Below, one piece after another: positions 6,216-14,428 of a stretch of DNA of 35,698 nt. The notes under the pieces are model-generated. The model worked only from the letters and a program-made list of their open reading frames with translations, did not search any database and was not told the origin of the DNA. Made by a program: the position numbers and the translations under genes. Position 1 is the first letter of the stretch. Each line of letters starts with the position of its first letter. Origin of the DNA: a bacterium (GTDB taxonomy: Bacteria > UBP6 > UBA1177); the NCBI GenBank assembly GCA_017963125.1, contig JAGCUA010000022.1:1-35698 (forward strand). The letters are read 5' to 3'.

Positions 6216-8510
6216 ATGAAGACACTTGAAGAATTCAACCAGCAGAAACAGCAGCTTATCGAAAAAGAAGGCAAACTTGCCGAAGGTCTTGAAGCGATCC
6301 TCAACGCAGAAAAAGACGGCGGAGTTCTGCCGAAAAGCGCGTGCGACAAACTGGAAACGCTGATCAACTCGCTTTACGAAAAGAAGCAGGCTCTTGAAAC
6401 AGACAGATTCTATATCGCGATTTCGGGTGCGATAAAATCAGGAAAATCTACTCTGCTGAATGCCCTTCTTTTCAAAAAAGATGTCCTTTCATGCGATCCC
6501 ACGCCGTGCACGGCAAAGCTTACGATAATGGAAAAAGCCGATACGAAAGAGGTTACGGCGCAGTTCTATTCTGCAGCAGAATGGGAAGAGTGGAAAAAAT
6601 CGGCTGCGAGCAGCGTAGATGACGGCATAAACAAAGAAGATATGGAAATCTATATCGAAAAAGGCGGAAAACATTCCGAAAAGCTCGGCAAAACCGAGAC
6701 TATAAGTGAAGAAAATCTGAAAGACTACACGGCAAGAGAGGGCGAGCTTATGCCGCTTGTCAACACGATCACGATCCATGATCCCGAAATTTCGCTTGAC
6801 GGAGCGCAGATAGTCGACACTCCCGGAACAAACGATCCCGTCGTAATGCGCTCGAAAATTGCCGAGGAATACATCAAAAAAGCAGACGCTATAATTTATG
6901 CTCTTTACTCCGGAAAAGCATTGACGGAAAGCGACAGAGCGATGCTCCAGGATATAATAATCCAGTCAGGAAAGAACGCGAACAACCTGATCTTTGCAGT
7001 CACTAAAAAGGATACGCTCAAAAAAGATAGCTTCGACGGTAAAATCAACCAGGTTTTTGACAGTTATTTCGATCAGAACCTCGCTGCGAAGGAAAAAGGG
7101 GGAAAAATGTCAACCGATCTCAGCAAGTGTCCGCGTGTTTTCGTGAGCGGAGAAGCTGCAAGAATAGCTCAGGACAAAGCTGCAAAAGTTGAATTCGACG
7201 AAGCACGCGAGCTTAGAAAAGACGAACTGGGAGAATTCCTTGACGATCTGAGCCCTGAATTCATCCTCAAATATTCCGGGATCGCCGAACTCAAGGAGAA
7301 GATCGAAACATACCTCATTGAAAACAAGAAGGAAGTCGTTATCGACGGCAACACGAATTTCATAGAATACATCAAGGAAGCGTGCAGGGAGGGACTCTTT
7401 GCCGATCTTGACAAGGAATTCAAGGAAAAACTTGCAAGTATCCAGAAGAAAATTTCCGAAATCGATGCTGAAATCAAGGTAAAGGTCGAAGAAATTTCAA
7501 GACTTGACAACAAACGCACCGACATAATGCAAAGACGCAGTGACACCAGACTCCGCGAAGAGTTCACAAACAAACTTTGCGAAGGTGTCATCTACTGGCT
7601 GGCCAAAGATATGGAACGCGAAATCACAAAGAAATTCGGAGATTCCGCAACGGCTAAAATCAGGCAGCAGGTCCGTGATATATGCAATAACGAAAGAAAC
7701 ATGGTTGCAGAGCTTGAAAATGAGAAAGGCTGGTTCTTGGGAGATGCCAGGGCTGCAAGGCAGAAAGCCGAGGCGATTTTCGAGAGGCTCAAAGTTCTCG
7801 GAGGATTAGTCAGAAGTTCGTGGCGGGATGTCAAAGCCGCAGTTTCAGAAGCTACAGATAAAAATCTGCCGAAAATAACTAAATTTTTGAAAGACGACTT
7901 CGAAACTGCACTTGCTGCATGGCGCAACGATATGGCAGATGTTCTCAAAGGGAGCATATATGCTGATCAGTCAATAATTTTCCCTGAATATAAAATTGCC
8001 GAAACAGTGAACGAACTTAAGAAGAGTGTTTCTGAAAAGATTCTGGAGTGTGTCAGAGACATTCAGGTAAACACACAGCCGCTCTCCACATCTCTCGGAA
8101 ATCTTGCTCAGGAGGCAATAGACAAATGGTTCAGCGGTCCGACCCAGAATGAAGTGATCGAAAAATATATTTCAGATATGACCGACTACATAAACGGGCT
8201 TGAAGTATATGCTCTCAACAATATCGAAGCGACCAGACAGAATGTGAGCGGAACTGTTGAAAAAATCAAAGAGGAGCTCAACAACCAGTTGTCGGAAGAC
8301 TTTTTCGATGTCAGAAAAGAGCTTTTTGACGGTGAATTCGATGCTGCGATCGAGCAGATCCGGAGAAAAACGGAAGAATCTGCGGCAGATCTCGAGACGA
8401 TCAAAAAAAGAAAGTCCGCAAACGAGGCGGAAGAAGAGGCGATGAGGGCGGAATACAACGCAAAAATCGCTAAAATAGAAGAATACAGGAACAAAATCGA
8501 GAACATTTAG
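6216..8510 (+). CDS. Dynamin-like GTPase 2
   Basis: A 764-aa dynamin-superfamily GTPase, the largest of the three. P-loop GAIKSGKST is at 71-79, switch-I Thr residues in DPTPCTA (94-100), G3 DTPG at 201-204 and G4 TKKD at 263-266, which is the most canonical G4 of the set. About 90 residues are inserted between G2 and G3 and are highly charged. A coiled coil follows the G domain (about 400-445), and another charged coiled coil ends the protein (about 705-764). No membrane helix is visible. The ATG follows the previous stop by one base (TAATATG) with GGAGG inside the previous gene, so translation is probably coupled. The unlike sequences of the three GTPases suggest ancient divergence and hetero-oligomer formation rather than recent duplication. 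Confidence 0.87.
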   Translation: MKTLEEFNQQKQQLIEKEGKLAEGLEAILNAEKDGGVLPKSACDKLETLINSLYEKKQALETDRFYIAISGAIKSGKSTLLNALLFKKDVLSCDPTPCTAKLTIMEKADTKEVTAQFYSAAEWEEWKKSAASSVDDGINKEDMEIYIEKGGKHSEKLGKTETISEENLKDYTAREGELMPLVNTITIHDPEISLDGAQIVDTPGTNDPVVMRSKIAEEYIKKADAIIYALYSGKALTESDRAMLQDIIIQSGKNANNLIFAVTKKDTLKKDSFDGKINQVFDSYFDQNLAAKEKGGKMSTDLSKCPRVFVSGEAARIAQDKAAKVEFDEARELRKDELGEFLDDLSPEFILKYSGIAELKEKIETYLIENKKEVVIDGNTNFIEYIKEACREGLFADLDKEFKEKLASIQKKISEIDAEIKVKVEEISRLDNKRTDIMQRRSDTRLREEFTNKLCEGVIYWLAKDMEREITKKFGDSATAKIRQQVRDICNNERNMVAELENEKGWFLGDARAARQKAEAIFERLKVLGGLVRSSWRDVKAAVSEATDKNLPKITKFLKDDFETALAAWRNDMADVLKGSIYADQSIIFPEYKIAETVNELKKSVSEKILECVRDIQVNTQPLSTSLGNLAQEAIDKWFSGPTQNEVIEKYISDMTDYINGLEVYALNNIEATRQNVSGTVEKIKEELNNQLSEDFFDVRKELFDGEFDAAIEQIRRKTEESAADLETIKKRKSANEAEEEAMRAEYNAKIAKIEEYRNKIENI

Positions 8511-8522
8511 TTGGAGGTGAAA

Positions 8523-9014
8523 ATGGTATTCAAACCTGAAAAAAATGTAGCTGACAAAGCAGCGGAAATCCTGAACGGCGGCAAAATCGAGGACTTTTTG
8601 AAAAACTCTATGTCGCAGAAAAAAGAGAGCAAATTCGCCAGTATCCCGATATTCGGTGACAAACTGGACATCGCAAGCAGGATCGACGATCTGATCTCTT
8701 ATTTCAAATCACCTGATGTTCCGAAGGGAACGAAGGTCATGATCCTGGCGATGGTGATCTACATGTTTATCCCGAACCTGCCGATCCCTTTCTACATCGA
8801 TGAACTTCTTGTCGGAGGATTGCTGGTCAAAAAGATCCACAAGGAGCTTGATGCATTCAGACGCGGCGAGTACAGCAGAGATCAGAATGTCGTCGACATG
8901 AAAGCTGTTACGGCAAAAGATGAAGAGAAAAGGAATCCGTTCCTTGATCTTGACGATGTTGTCGTAGAAGACAAAGAAAACGTAAAAAAAGAAAACCCGT
9001 TTTTAAACATTTAA
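8523..9014 (+). CDS. DUF1232/YkvA-like membrane protein
   Basis: A 163-aa protein. The central segment (residues about 50-105, from LISYFKSPDVPKGTKV through MVIYMFIPNLPIPFYIDEL) has the pattern of the DUF1232/YkvA domain. That pattern is a basic/Pro start, a hydrophobic helix, a P-x-x-x-P turn with (D/E)(D/E)L after it, then a second hydrophobic helix. It should be a membrane hairpin. The C-terminal tail is acidic and carries two NPFL motifs, in RNPFLDLDD and ENPFLNI, the second at the very end. The start is ATG at 8523, 5 bases after GGAGG. A TTG 12 bases upstream is in frame but overlaps the ribosome-binding site. It lies between GTPases 2 and 3 and is likely a membrane component of the same system. 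Confidence 0.75.
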   Translation: MVFKPEKNVADKAAEILNGGKIEDFLKNSMSQKKESKFASIPIFGDKLDIASRIDDLISYFKSPDVPKGTKVMILAMVIYMFIPNLPIPFYIDELLVGGLLVKKIHKELDAFRRGEYSRDQNVVDMKAVTAKDEEKRNPFLDLDDVVVEDKENVKKENPFLNI

Positions 9015-9029
9015 CAAAAGGAGAGAAAA

Positions 9030-10688
9030 ATGAGAAACGATTTTATGAAGAAATTTGAAGCACCCGTAAGAAACCTTGAAGGAAAACTTGCAGAATTCGG
9101 TTCGACACTCAAAGTCGACAGAGAGAAACTTTTCGCGGAACCCGAGTATTTTGTAACGATCGTCGGAGAGTTCAGCGCAGGAAAATCCTCGATTCTTAAC
9201 AGACTTTTCTTCGGTGAGAAAGACGCTATCCCGACAGCTGTTCTTCCTGAAACCTGCCTTATCAACGAAATACGCTACGGCGATTCGCAGAAAGCGGCAC
9301 TTGTTTCGGGCGGAGTCGAGAGAGACATCGATCTTTCCGCTATTTCCGAAGTCTCCAAAAAGGAACTTATCGAGCAGAAGACCGGCAGCATGATCAAAAT
9401 GGAATGCGCGGACGACTTTCTTTCAGACAAAGTCGTCTTTGTTGACACTCCCGGTGTAAACTCGATCAACGATTCGCACACCGACATCACTTTCGGATAT
9501 CTGCCGAAATCGCAGTTCGTCCTTTTTGTAATCGATATCAATAACGGCGGACTTTCAAAGTCGGAAATCGAATTCATCAAAAACAAAGTTTTCACTGTTA
9601 CGCAGAACAACATGTTCATCCTCCTCAACAAAGCAGAGAGCATGCCTTCCTCGCACTGTGAAAAAATCAGAGCTCAGGTTATAAAAGATCTCGCAAACAC
9701 CGGCATCAAACCTGAAAGAGTATGCCTTGTCAGCGGACTTAAAGGTAACGGGATCGCAGAGCTCAAGGCAACTCTCAAACGCGAACTTGACGCAAAAAGA
9801 GCTGAATACTACAAAAACTACACTCAGGGTCTTATTGCAAATTTCGCAGAACTTGCAGCAGCAGAGCTCAAAATGAAACTCGTCAATATCGGCAAGGACG
9901 CAAATGCTTTTGCAGCAGACAAAGCGGCTATGGAAGCTGAAATCAAAGCTGTTTCTGCGAAGTATGAGAGGCTTGAGGCAAGTCTTAACACAAAAATCAA
10001 AGCTGTTTTCGAGCAGTACGACAGCAAAATCGCGACAGATCTTTCCCAGATCGCACAGAAACTGTGTGCTGTCGTAAATGCTACTGACCTCAGCGACATT
10101 ACCGGCGACAATCTCAGCGAAGGTGTTCAGGTCGCTCTGAAAAAATATGTCGAAACTGATCTTCAGCCCGCTTTCTATAACGATATCACCAAACTGCTCT
10201 CTGAAATTTCAGTCGATGCCGAAAGTCTTATAGGTGATTTTACTACAGGCATAAGCCACGATTTCTGGGCTCCCGGTAAACTTTTAAGCGGCATTCTGTT
10301 CCTGCTTGAGACCTGTATTTACAATCTTATTCTTCCGTTGGGATGGATAACAGCGTTGATAGGTCAGCTTTTGGGCAGAAAACTGCTCCTTCCTCTTACC
10401 GGTTTTATGGAAAAACCTGTGAAGTCGATAATCTGCAATAATATCCAGAAAGCTTTCGACGAGGAGATGATCCCTGCGTTTATAGACAACTTCAATGCAA
10501 AGCAGAATGAAGTCGCGCTTACGATCATCAAGGGAATCGAAGATGCTGTAAATTCGCAGGTTTCAATTATCGAAAACAGCTACAGTGAAAAGAACATCGA
10601 GGCTCTTAAGGCGCAGGACAACGCGAAAGCGGGTATCGAAGCTGCGATCAGAGAGGCTGAAAATCTCAAAGTTCTTGCTGCAAATTAG
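9030..10688 (+). CDS. Dynamin-like GTPase 3, with hydrophobic membrane segment
   Basis: A 552-aa GTPase of the bacterial dynamin-like type. P-loop GEFSAGKSS is at 46-54, the switch-I region IPTAVLPET at 67-75, G3 DTPG at 139-142 and G4 NKAE at 200-203 (Glu where Asp is usual). The GEFSAGKS form with PTA..PET is typical of BDLP/DynA-like proteins. A long hydrophobic region at about 411-460 (LLSGILFLLETCIYNLILP, then GWITALIGQLLG) corresponds in position to the membrane-inserting paddle of BDLP. It is the only one of the three with such a segment. Helical stalk segments flank it. The start has GGAG upstream and lies 15 bases after the DUF1232-like gene. It probably inserts into the inner membrane and drives curvature or tethering on GTP binding. 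Confidence 0.88.
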   Translation: MRNDFMKKFEAPVRNLEGKLAEFGSTLKVDREKLFAEPEYFVTIVGEFSAGKSSILNRLFFGEKDAIPTAVLPETCLINEIRYGDSQKAALVSGGVERDIDLSAISEVSKKELIEQKTGSMIKMECADDFLSDKVVFVDTPGVNSINDSHTDITFGYLPKSQFVLFVIDINNGGLSKSEIEFIKNKVFTVTQNNMFILLNKAESMPSSHCEKIRAQVIKDLANTGIKPERVCLVSGLKGNGIAELKATLKRELDAKRAEYYKNYTQGLIANFAELAAAELKMKLVNIGKDANAFAADKAAMEAEIKAVSAKYERLEASLNTKIKAVFEQYDSKIATDLSQIAQKLCAVVNATDLSDITGDNLSEGVQVALKKYVETDLQPAFYNDITKLLSEISVDAESLIGDFTTGISHDFWAPGKLLSGILFLLETCIYNLILPLGWITALIGQLLGRKLLLPLTGFMEKPVKSIICNNIQKAFDEEMIPAFIDNFNAKQNEVALTIIKGIEDAVNSQVSIIENSYSEKNIEALKAQDNAKAGIEAAIREAENLKVLAAN

Positions 10689-10701
10689 CTGATATCTTTC
10701 A

Positions 10702-10723
10702 GGGCGGCCGGAAACGGCTGCCC
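10702..10723 (+). other. Intercistronic hairpin with GAAA tetraloop
   Basis: GGGCGGCCG (10702-10710) pairs with CGGCTGCCC (10715-10723) over nine positions, including one G-U, closed by GAAA, a GNRA tetraloop. It occupies the only sizeable gap (55 bases) in the run from 3578 to 11199. No T-run follows on the + strand, so it is not a classical intrinsic terminator. It could protect the upstream mRNA or lower expression of the last gene. Confidence 0.55.
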
Positions 10724-10743
10724 GAGGTGCTTCGGAGAAAGAA

Positions 10744-11199
10744 ATGACGCAAAAAATCCCATATCCGGTAAAAGTCAAACTGATGCAGCATTTCAACAAA
10801 AAATTGGACTCTGTTGAGCTTGATCTGAAGGACAAACTCCTTCTGCATCCTGAACTCGATGTCCTTGACGGCAAAGCGTTAGCCTTGACCGGAGCAGGGA
10901 AAGTTGCATCTGCTGTAAACACTGTTGCTGAATTTTTCGGTTTCGGGCAGGTCGTTCCTGTTACGATAGCCGAAGTTGTTGCGGCAAAAGTCGGTGTTAC
11001 GGTCGCCGCTGTGACTACGGCGATGACAGCCGGAGGTGCAATTATTGCGGCCGCAGGAGCCACATACCTTATGAATGAATTCTCAAAACCTGAAAAACGT
11101 CAGAAAATCAAAAGAGCACTTGTCAAAAGTTACAATGACAAAATCAGACCTCAGCTTGAAAACTGGGCGAAAGAGCAGATCGATTTGTGCAACGAGTAA
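10744..11199 (+). CDS. Hydrophobic Ala/Val-rich protein, 151 aa
   Basis: Not a family I recognise. A charged N-terminal half (residues 1-45) precedes a long small-residue hydrophobic region (about 48-112), rich in Ala, Val, Gly and Thr, with stretches such as VTVAAVTTAMTAGGAIIAAA. This could form a membrane-inserting helical hairpin. The C-terminus (about 115-151) is basic and helical (PEKRQKIKRALVKSYNDK). GGAG lies 6 bases before the ATG. It is the last gene of the GTPase run, separated from GTPase 3 by a stable hairpin and converging on cca, whose stop is 26 bases away. It may be a membrane-active partner. The amphitropic composition also resembles pore-forming or phasin-like proteins, so the call stays open. 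Confidence 0.7.
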   Translation: MTQKIPYPVKVKLMQHFNKKLDSVELDLKDKLLLHPELDVLDGKALALTGAGKVASAVNTVAEFFGFGQVVPVTIAEVVAAKVGVTVAAVTTAMTAGGAIIAAAGATYLMNEFSKPEKRQKIKRALVKSYNDKIRPQLENWAKEQIDLCNE

Positions 11200-11225
11200 G
11201 CTGAAACAGAAAAACAGGTTTTTGA

Positions 11226-12416
11226 CTATCTTTTCGCCAGCTCTTTATATTTCAAAACCCTGAGCTGGGTGAGGATCTCCGAGCTTTTTTTCCCTGCGTT
11301 CCAGTATTTTTCGGGAAGTTTTATGTCAAGGACGGGGAGCATTTTTCTGATGAAAGCGCGCGCTTCGTCGTTCTGGCGGCCGTTGTCGGCTTTGACGGCA
11401 TCCATGAAGCCGTCGAGTCCGCATGAGCATTTGAGGATGTCCTGAATTATAGTGATTGCTTTTTTCGGCGTGATTTTGTCGATTTCACGGACGATCATGT
11501 GGTATTTAGCCACTGTTTTTGCCGCGAAACTATACCTCTGAGGCACGTTTTTTATTCTTCGGCAGAAGTTTTCGATCAGATGAACTCCCGCTTTGTCGTG
11601 ACCGTAGTGGTGCGGGTAGTTGTCAGGCGATGATGCTGCTTTTCCCCAGTCGTGGCAGAGCGCCGCGAACATGGCAACAGGATCGTTATTGCCGGAATCT
11701 TTAAGCCTGTCCATCGTTTCGATCGTGTGGATGAATGCATCTCCTTCGGGGTGATACTGCAGAGGTCCTGCCGGAACGCCGACAAGATCTGCGACTTCCG
11801 GAAAGTGGAATTTCAAGAGGTCCGCTTCTTTCAAAATAGTGAAAAAACGGCTCGGGCGTGGGTAGGAAAGCGCTTTTTCAAGTTCGTTCCAGACTCGTTC
11901 AGTCGAAAGGGCCAGAAGCTCTTCGCCTATCGAGTTCATGAGCTTTATTGTTGCGGAATCAACAGAAAAATCGGGAAATTTCGCGGCGAAACGCGCAACT
12001 CTGTAAACTCGGAGAGGGTCTTCGGCAAAAGCCTCCGAAACGTGGACTATCCTTTTGTTTTTTATGTCTTCGATCCCGCCGAAAGGGTCGATGTAACCGC
12101 CCTGAGAGTCGGGATCTTTTGCAATCGCGTTTATCGTGATGTCGCGCCGCTTCAAGTCTTCTTCCAAAGTGATGTCTGGGGAAAACTCGACATCGAAGCC
12201 GGTGTAGCCGCGGCCGTTTTTGCGCTCTTTTCTCGCAAATGCGTATTCGCAGCCGTTCACAAGAAAAACGGGGAACGATTTTCCGACTTTTTCCGCTTTA
12301 GGAAATTTTGCCAGAAATTCGGCTTCAGTCGCTCCGACAACGACAAAATCCCTGTCGTTTGCCTCGATTCCCAAGATTTCATCGCGGACAGAACCGCCGA
12401 CAGCATAAATTTTCAT
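11226..12416 (-). CDS. cca: CCA-adding tRNA nucleotidyltransferase
   Basis: A 396-aa enzyme that builds or repairs the 3' CCA end of tRNAs from CTP and ATP. It closely follows the E. coli-type class II enzyme with a C-terminal HD domain. GGSVRD is at 7-12 and DRDFVVVG at 21-28, with the metal-binding Asp pair. Further on are the ERK-GYTGFDVEFSPD segment, EEDLKRRDITINAIA, EDPLRVYRVARFAAKF and ERVWNE. The HD motif is in LCHDWGKA. Length is close to the E. coli protein. It is the last gene of recA-pilT-nitrilase-cca, 10 bases after the nitrilase-family gene. No good ribosome-binding site precedes its ATG, so its translation may depend on the upstream gene. It converges with the GTPase locus. Confidence 0.96.
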   Translation of the reverse strand: MKIYAVGGSVRDEILGIEANDRDFVVVGATEAEFLAKFPKAEKVGKSFPVFLVNGCEYAFARKERKNGRGYTGFDVEFSPDITLEEDLKRRDITINAIAKDPDSQGGYIDPFGGIEDIKNKRIVHVSEAFAEDPLRVYRVARFAAKFPDFSVDSATIKLMNSIGEELLALSTERVWNELEKALSYPRPSRFFTILKEADLLKFHFPEVADLVGVPAGPLQYHPEGDAFIHTIETMDRLKDSGNNDPVAMFAALCHDWGKAASSPDNYPHHYGHDKAGVHLIENFCRRIKNVPQRYSFAAKTVAKYHMIVREIDKITPKKAITIIQDILKCSCGLDGFMDAVKADNGRQNDEARAFIRKMLPVLDIKLPEKYWNAGKKSSEILTQLRVLKYKELAKR

Positions 12417-12426
12417 GATTTAGATT

Positions 12427-13212
12427 TTATTTGTAAAAAATCGTCCGTCTGTCACCGATCACATCGTTGAAATCGTTGAGTTTTTTGTTTCTGGAAAGTT
12501 TTGTGTCGATTTCAGCCGTGAATACTCCCGTTTTATCGCTCGGAGCATCAACAAGATAGTTGCCGAGCGGATCTACGATGACGCTTTCGCCTGTGTAAAC
12601 AAGTTTTTCGCCGTCGCGTTCTTCTGTTCCGATGCGGTTGGAAGTCGCAATGTAGACTTTGTTTTCGATCGCTCTCGCGAATGCGGCGCGCTGGAAGTAG
12701 GGCATTACGATATTGGTGCAGTGCGCGATGAGATCAGCGCCAAGAAGGGCCAGAGTTCTGAAGCTTTCAGAAAAATACCAGTCGAAGCAAATCGCCTGAC
12801 CGATTTTTACGCCGTGCCATTCTTTGACGAAAAATCCGGTGTTTCCGGGAGCATAGAAGATTTTTTCTTTATAAAAAAGGTGCGATTTACGGTAGATGTG
12901 TTTATTTCCTTCAGGAGTTATGAAAACCGAGGAATTGTAGATTTTTCCGTCTTCAGCCGCTTCGGGAAAACCGAGGATCACAGCGCTTCCGTGAGCTTTT
13001 GACCACTCGGCAAAACGCATGATGTTGTCTGAATCGACCTTGTCGGCGAGTGCTGCGGCTTCTTCTTTTGAGACAAGCTGATAACCCGAATACGACATTT
13101 CGGGAAGAATGTAGAGCTCAGCCTCTGTCGAATCCATCATTTTAAGCAAATCATTGATATTTTTCTCTTTTTCGCCAAAAATGGGGCTGTTTTGAACTGT
13201 TGCGATTTTCAT
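12427..13212 (-). CDS. Carbon-nitrogen hydrolase (nitrilase superfamily)
   Basis: A 261-aa cytosolic amidase-type enzyme. The Glu-Lys-Cys triad is visible: Glu in YILPEMSYSGY (about residue 38), Lys in YRKSHLFYKEK (about 109) and Cys in GQAICFDWYF (about 145). The order, spacing and length are typical of the superfamily. Substrate cannot be told: relatives include omega-amidase, N-carbamoylputrescine amidase and deaminated-glutathione amidase. AAGGAG precedes the ATG by 7 bases. It follows the pilT gene after 28 bases and precedes cca by 10, so it is probably co-transcribed with both. Confidence 0.92.
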   Translation of the reverse strand: MKIATVQNSPIFGEKEKNINDLLKMMDSTEAELYILPEMSYSGYQLVSKEEAAALADKVDSDNIMRFAEWSKAHGSAVILGFPEAAEDGKIYNSSVFITPEGNKHIYRKSHLFYKEKIFYAPGNTGFFVKEWHGVKIGQAICFDWYFSESFRTLALLGADLIAHCTNIVMPYFQRAAFARAIENKVYIATSNRIGTEERDGEKLVYTGESVIVDPLGNYLVDAPSDKTGVFTAEIDTKLSRNKKLNDFNDVIGDRRTIFYK

Positions 13213-13240
13213 AAAAAAACTCCTTTGGAAATAGGGAAAA

Positions 13241-14428
13241 CTATTTGTCGAACTCGAAATCTGTAGGTTCGTACTGCGGGGTCATGCCTTCGGAACCGCT
13301 GTCGAAAGAACCCCAGTCGCCGCCGCCAGACATGCTTACACCTTTCATTCTGAGAACGAGGTCGTCCGGGCTGGTCGCGTTTTCAAGAGCCTCTTTTTCA
13401 GAGATGTGACCGTCCTGATAAAGCTGGAAAATCGACTGGTCGAAAGTCTGCATTCCGTAGTTCTGATGGCCTTTTTCAATAACATCGTGAAGTTCCTGAA
13501 ACCTTGTTCCGTCAAGGATTATCTCTTTTGCAAGCTGCGATGCGACAAGGATTTCGACTGCAGGAACACGCGCTTTTCCGTCTTTTTTCTTGATAAGACG
13601 CTGGCTTATTGCGGCTGCAAGGACGCTGCCGAGCTGCTGACGGATCTGTCCCTGGTTGTTAGGCGGGAAAACGGCGATGATTCGGTTGATTGTCTCAGCC
13701 GCGTTCAAAGTGTGAAGCGTACTGATGACCAAGTGACCTGTTTCCGCCGCTGTGAGGGCGATCTCTATCGTCTCGAGGTCTCGCATTTCGCCGACCATGA
13801 TGACATCGGGGTCTTCACGCAGAGATGCTCTGAGGGCTGTCGAGAAAGACTTTGTGTCGATACCGATTTCGCGCTGGCTGACGATACTTTTTTTGTCGCG
13901 GATAAGGAATTCTATCGGGTCCTCAATGGTTATGATGTTGCAGGCCCTTGTCGAATTGATGTAGTCTACGATCGAAGCCATCGTGGTAGATTTACCGCTT
14001 CCCGTCGTTCCTGTAACGAGGATGAGTCCGCGCCTGTTGTCAGCGATTTTTTTGATAGCGGGCGGCAGAACGAGCTCGTCGATCGATTTGACAGAGAAGG
14101 GGATAGTTCTGAAAACTGCACCGAGCGAACTTCTCTGCTTGAAGACGTTGACCCTGAACCTGCCGACGCCGGATACGCTGTGTGAAAGGTCGATCTCGGC
14201 ATTGTCCTTGAGGGCGCGTCTCTGCTCGTCGTTGAGGATCCCGGCTATCATCGGATTGAGTTTTTCAGGCTTTAAAACCCCGTATTTGTCCATTTTGTTC
14301 AGGACTCCGTTGATTCTGAATACCGGTGCGCTGTAGGTTTTCAAGTGGATATCCGATGCTCCGAGGCTGGCTGCATCGTGCAGAAGTTCGTTTAAATACT
14401 GGATATATTCCTGAAAGTTGTCGCTCAT
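13241..14428 (-). CDS. pilT: Type IV pilus retraction ATPase (PilT/PilU family)
   Basis: A 395-aa hexameric secretion-type ATPase that powers pilus depolymerisation at the inner membrane. Seen in order: an N-terminal domain with SDIHLK, Walker A GTTGSGKST (about 140-148), Asp box DPIEFL, Walker B-region DPDVIMVGEMRD and His box TAAETGHLVISTLHT. The C-terminal GMQTFDQSIFQLYQDGHIS and DDLVLRMKGV look more like PilU than PilT, and a Gly/Ser-rich tail follows. The protein is longer than typical PilT (about 345 aa). The ATG overlaps the recA stop by one base (TAATG), which implies translational coupling. No other pilus gene is present in the window. Confidence 0.93.
   Translation of the reverse strand: MSDNFQEYIQYLNELLHDAASLGASDIHLKTYSAPVFRINGVLNKMDKYGVLKPEKLNPMIAGILNDEQRRALKDNAEIDLSHSVSGVGRFRVNVFKQRSSLGAVFRTIPFSVKSIDELVLPPAIKKIADNRRGLILVTGTTGSGKSTTMASIVDYINSTRACNIITIEDPIEFLIRDKKSIVSQREIGIDTKSFSTALRASLREDPDVIMVGEMRDLETIEIALTAAETGHLVISTLHTLNAAETINRIIAVFPPNNQGQIRQQLGSVLAAAISQRLIKKKDGKARVPAVEILVASQLAKEIILDGTRFQELHDVIEKGHQNYGMQTFDQSIFQLYQDGHISEKEALENATSPDDLVLRMKGVSMSGGGDWGSFDSGSEGMTPQYEPTDFEFDK

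Noticed and set aside
11210..11223. AAAAACAGGTTTTT as a bidirectional terminator between the GTPase operon and cca
   Set aside because: Only five A-T pairs can form around a four-base loop, with no GC stem. It is too weak to call a terminator.
11652..12470. 272-codon + strand frame opposite cca
   Set aside because: The opposite strand encodes a full CCA-adding enzyme. The frame is a by-product of codon bias.
13406..14185. 259-codon + strand frame opposite the pilus ATPase gene
   Set aside because: It is antisense to a gene with complete Walker and His-box motifs; it is Arg/Ser/Phe-rich with no ribosome-binding site.
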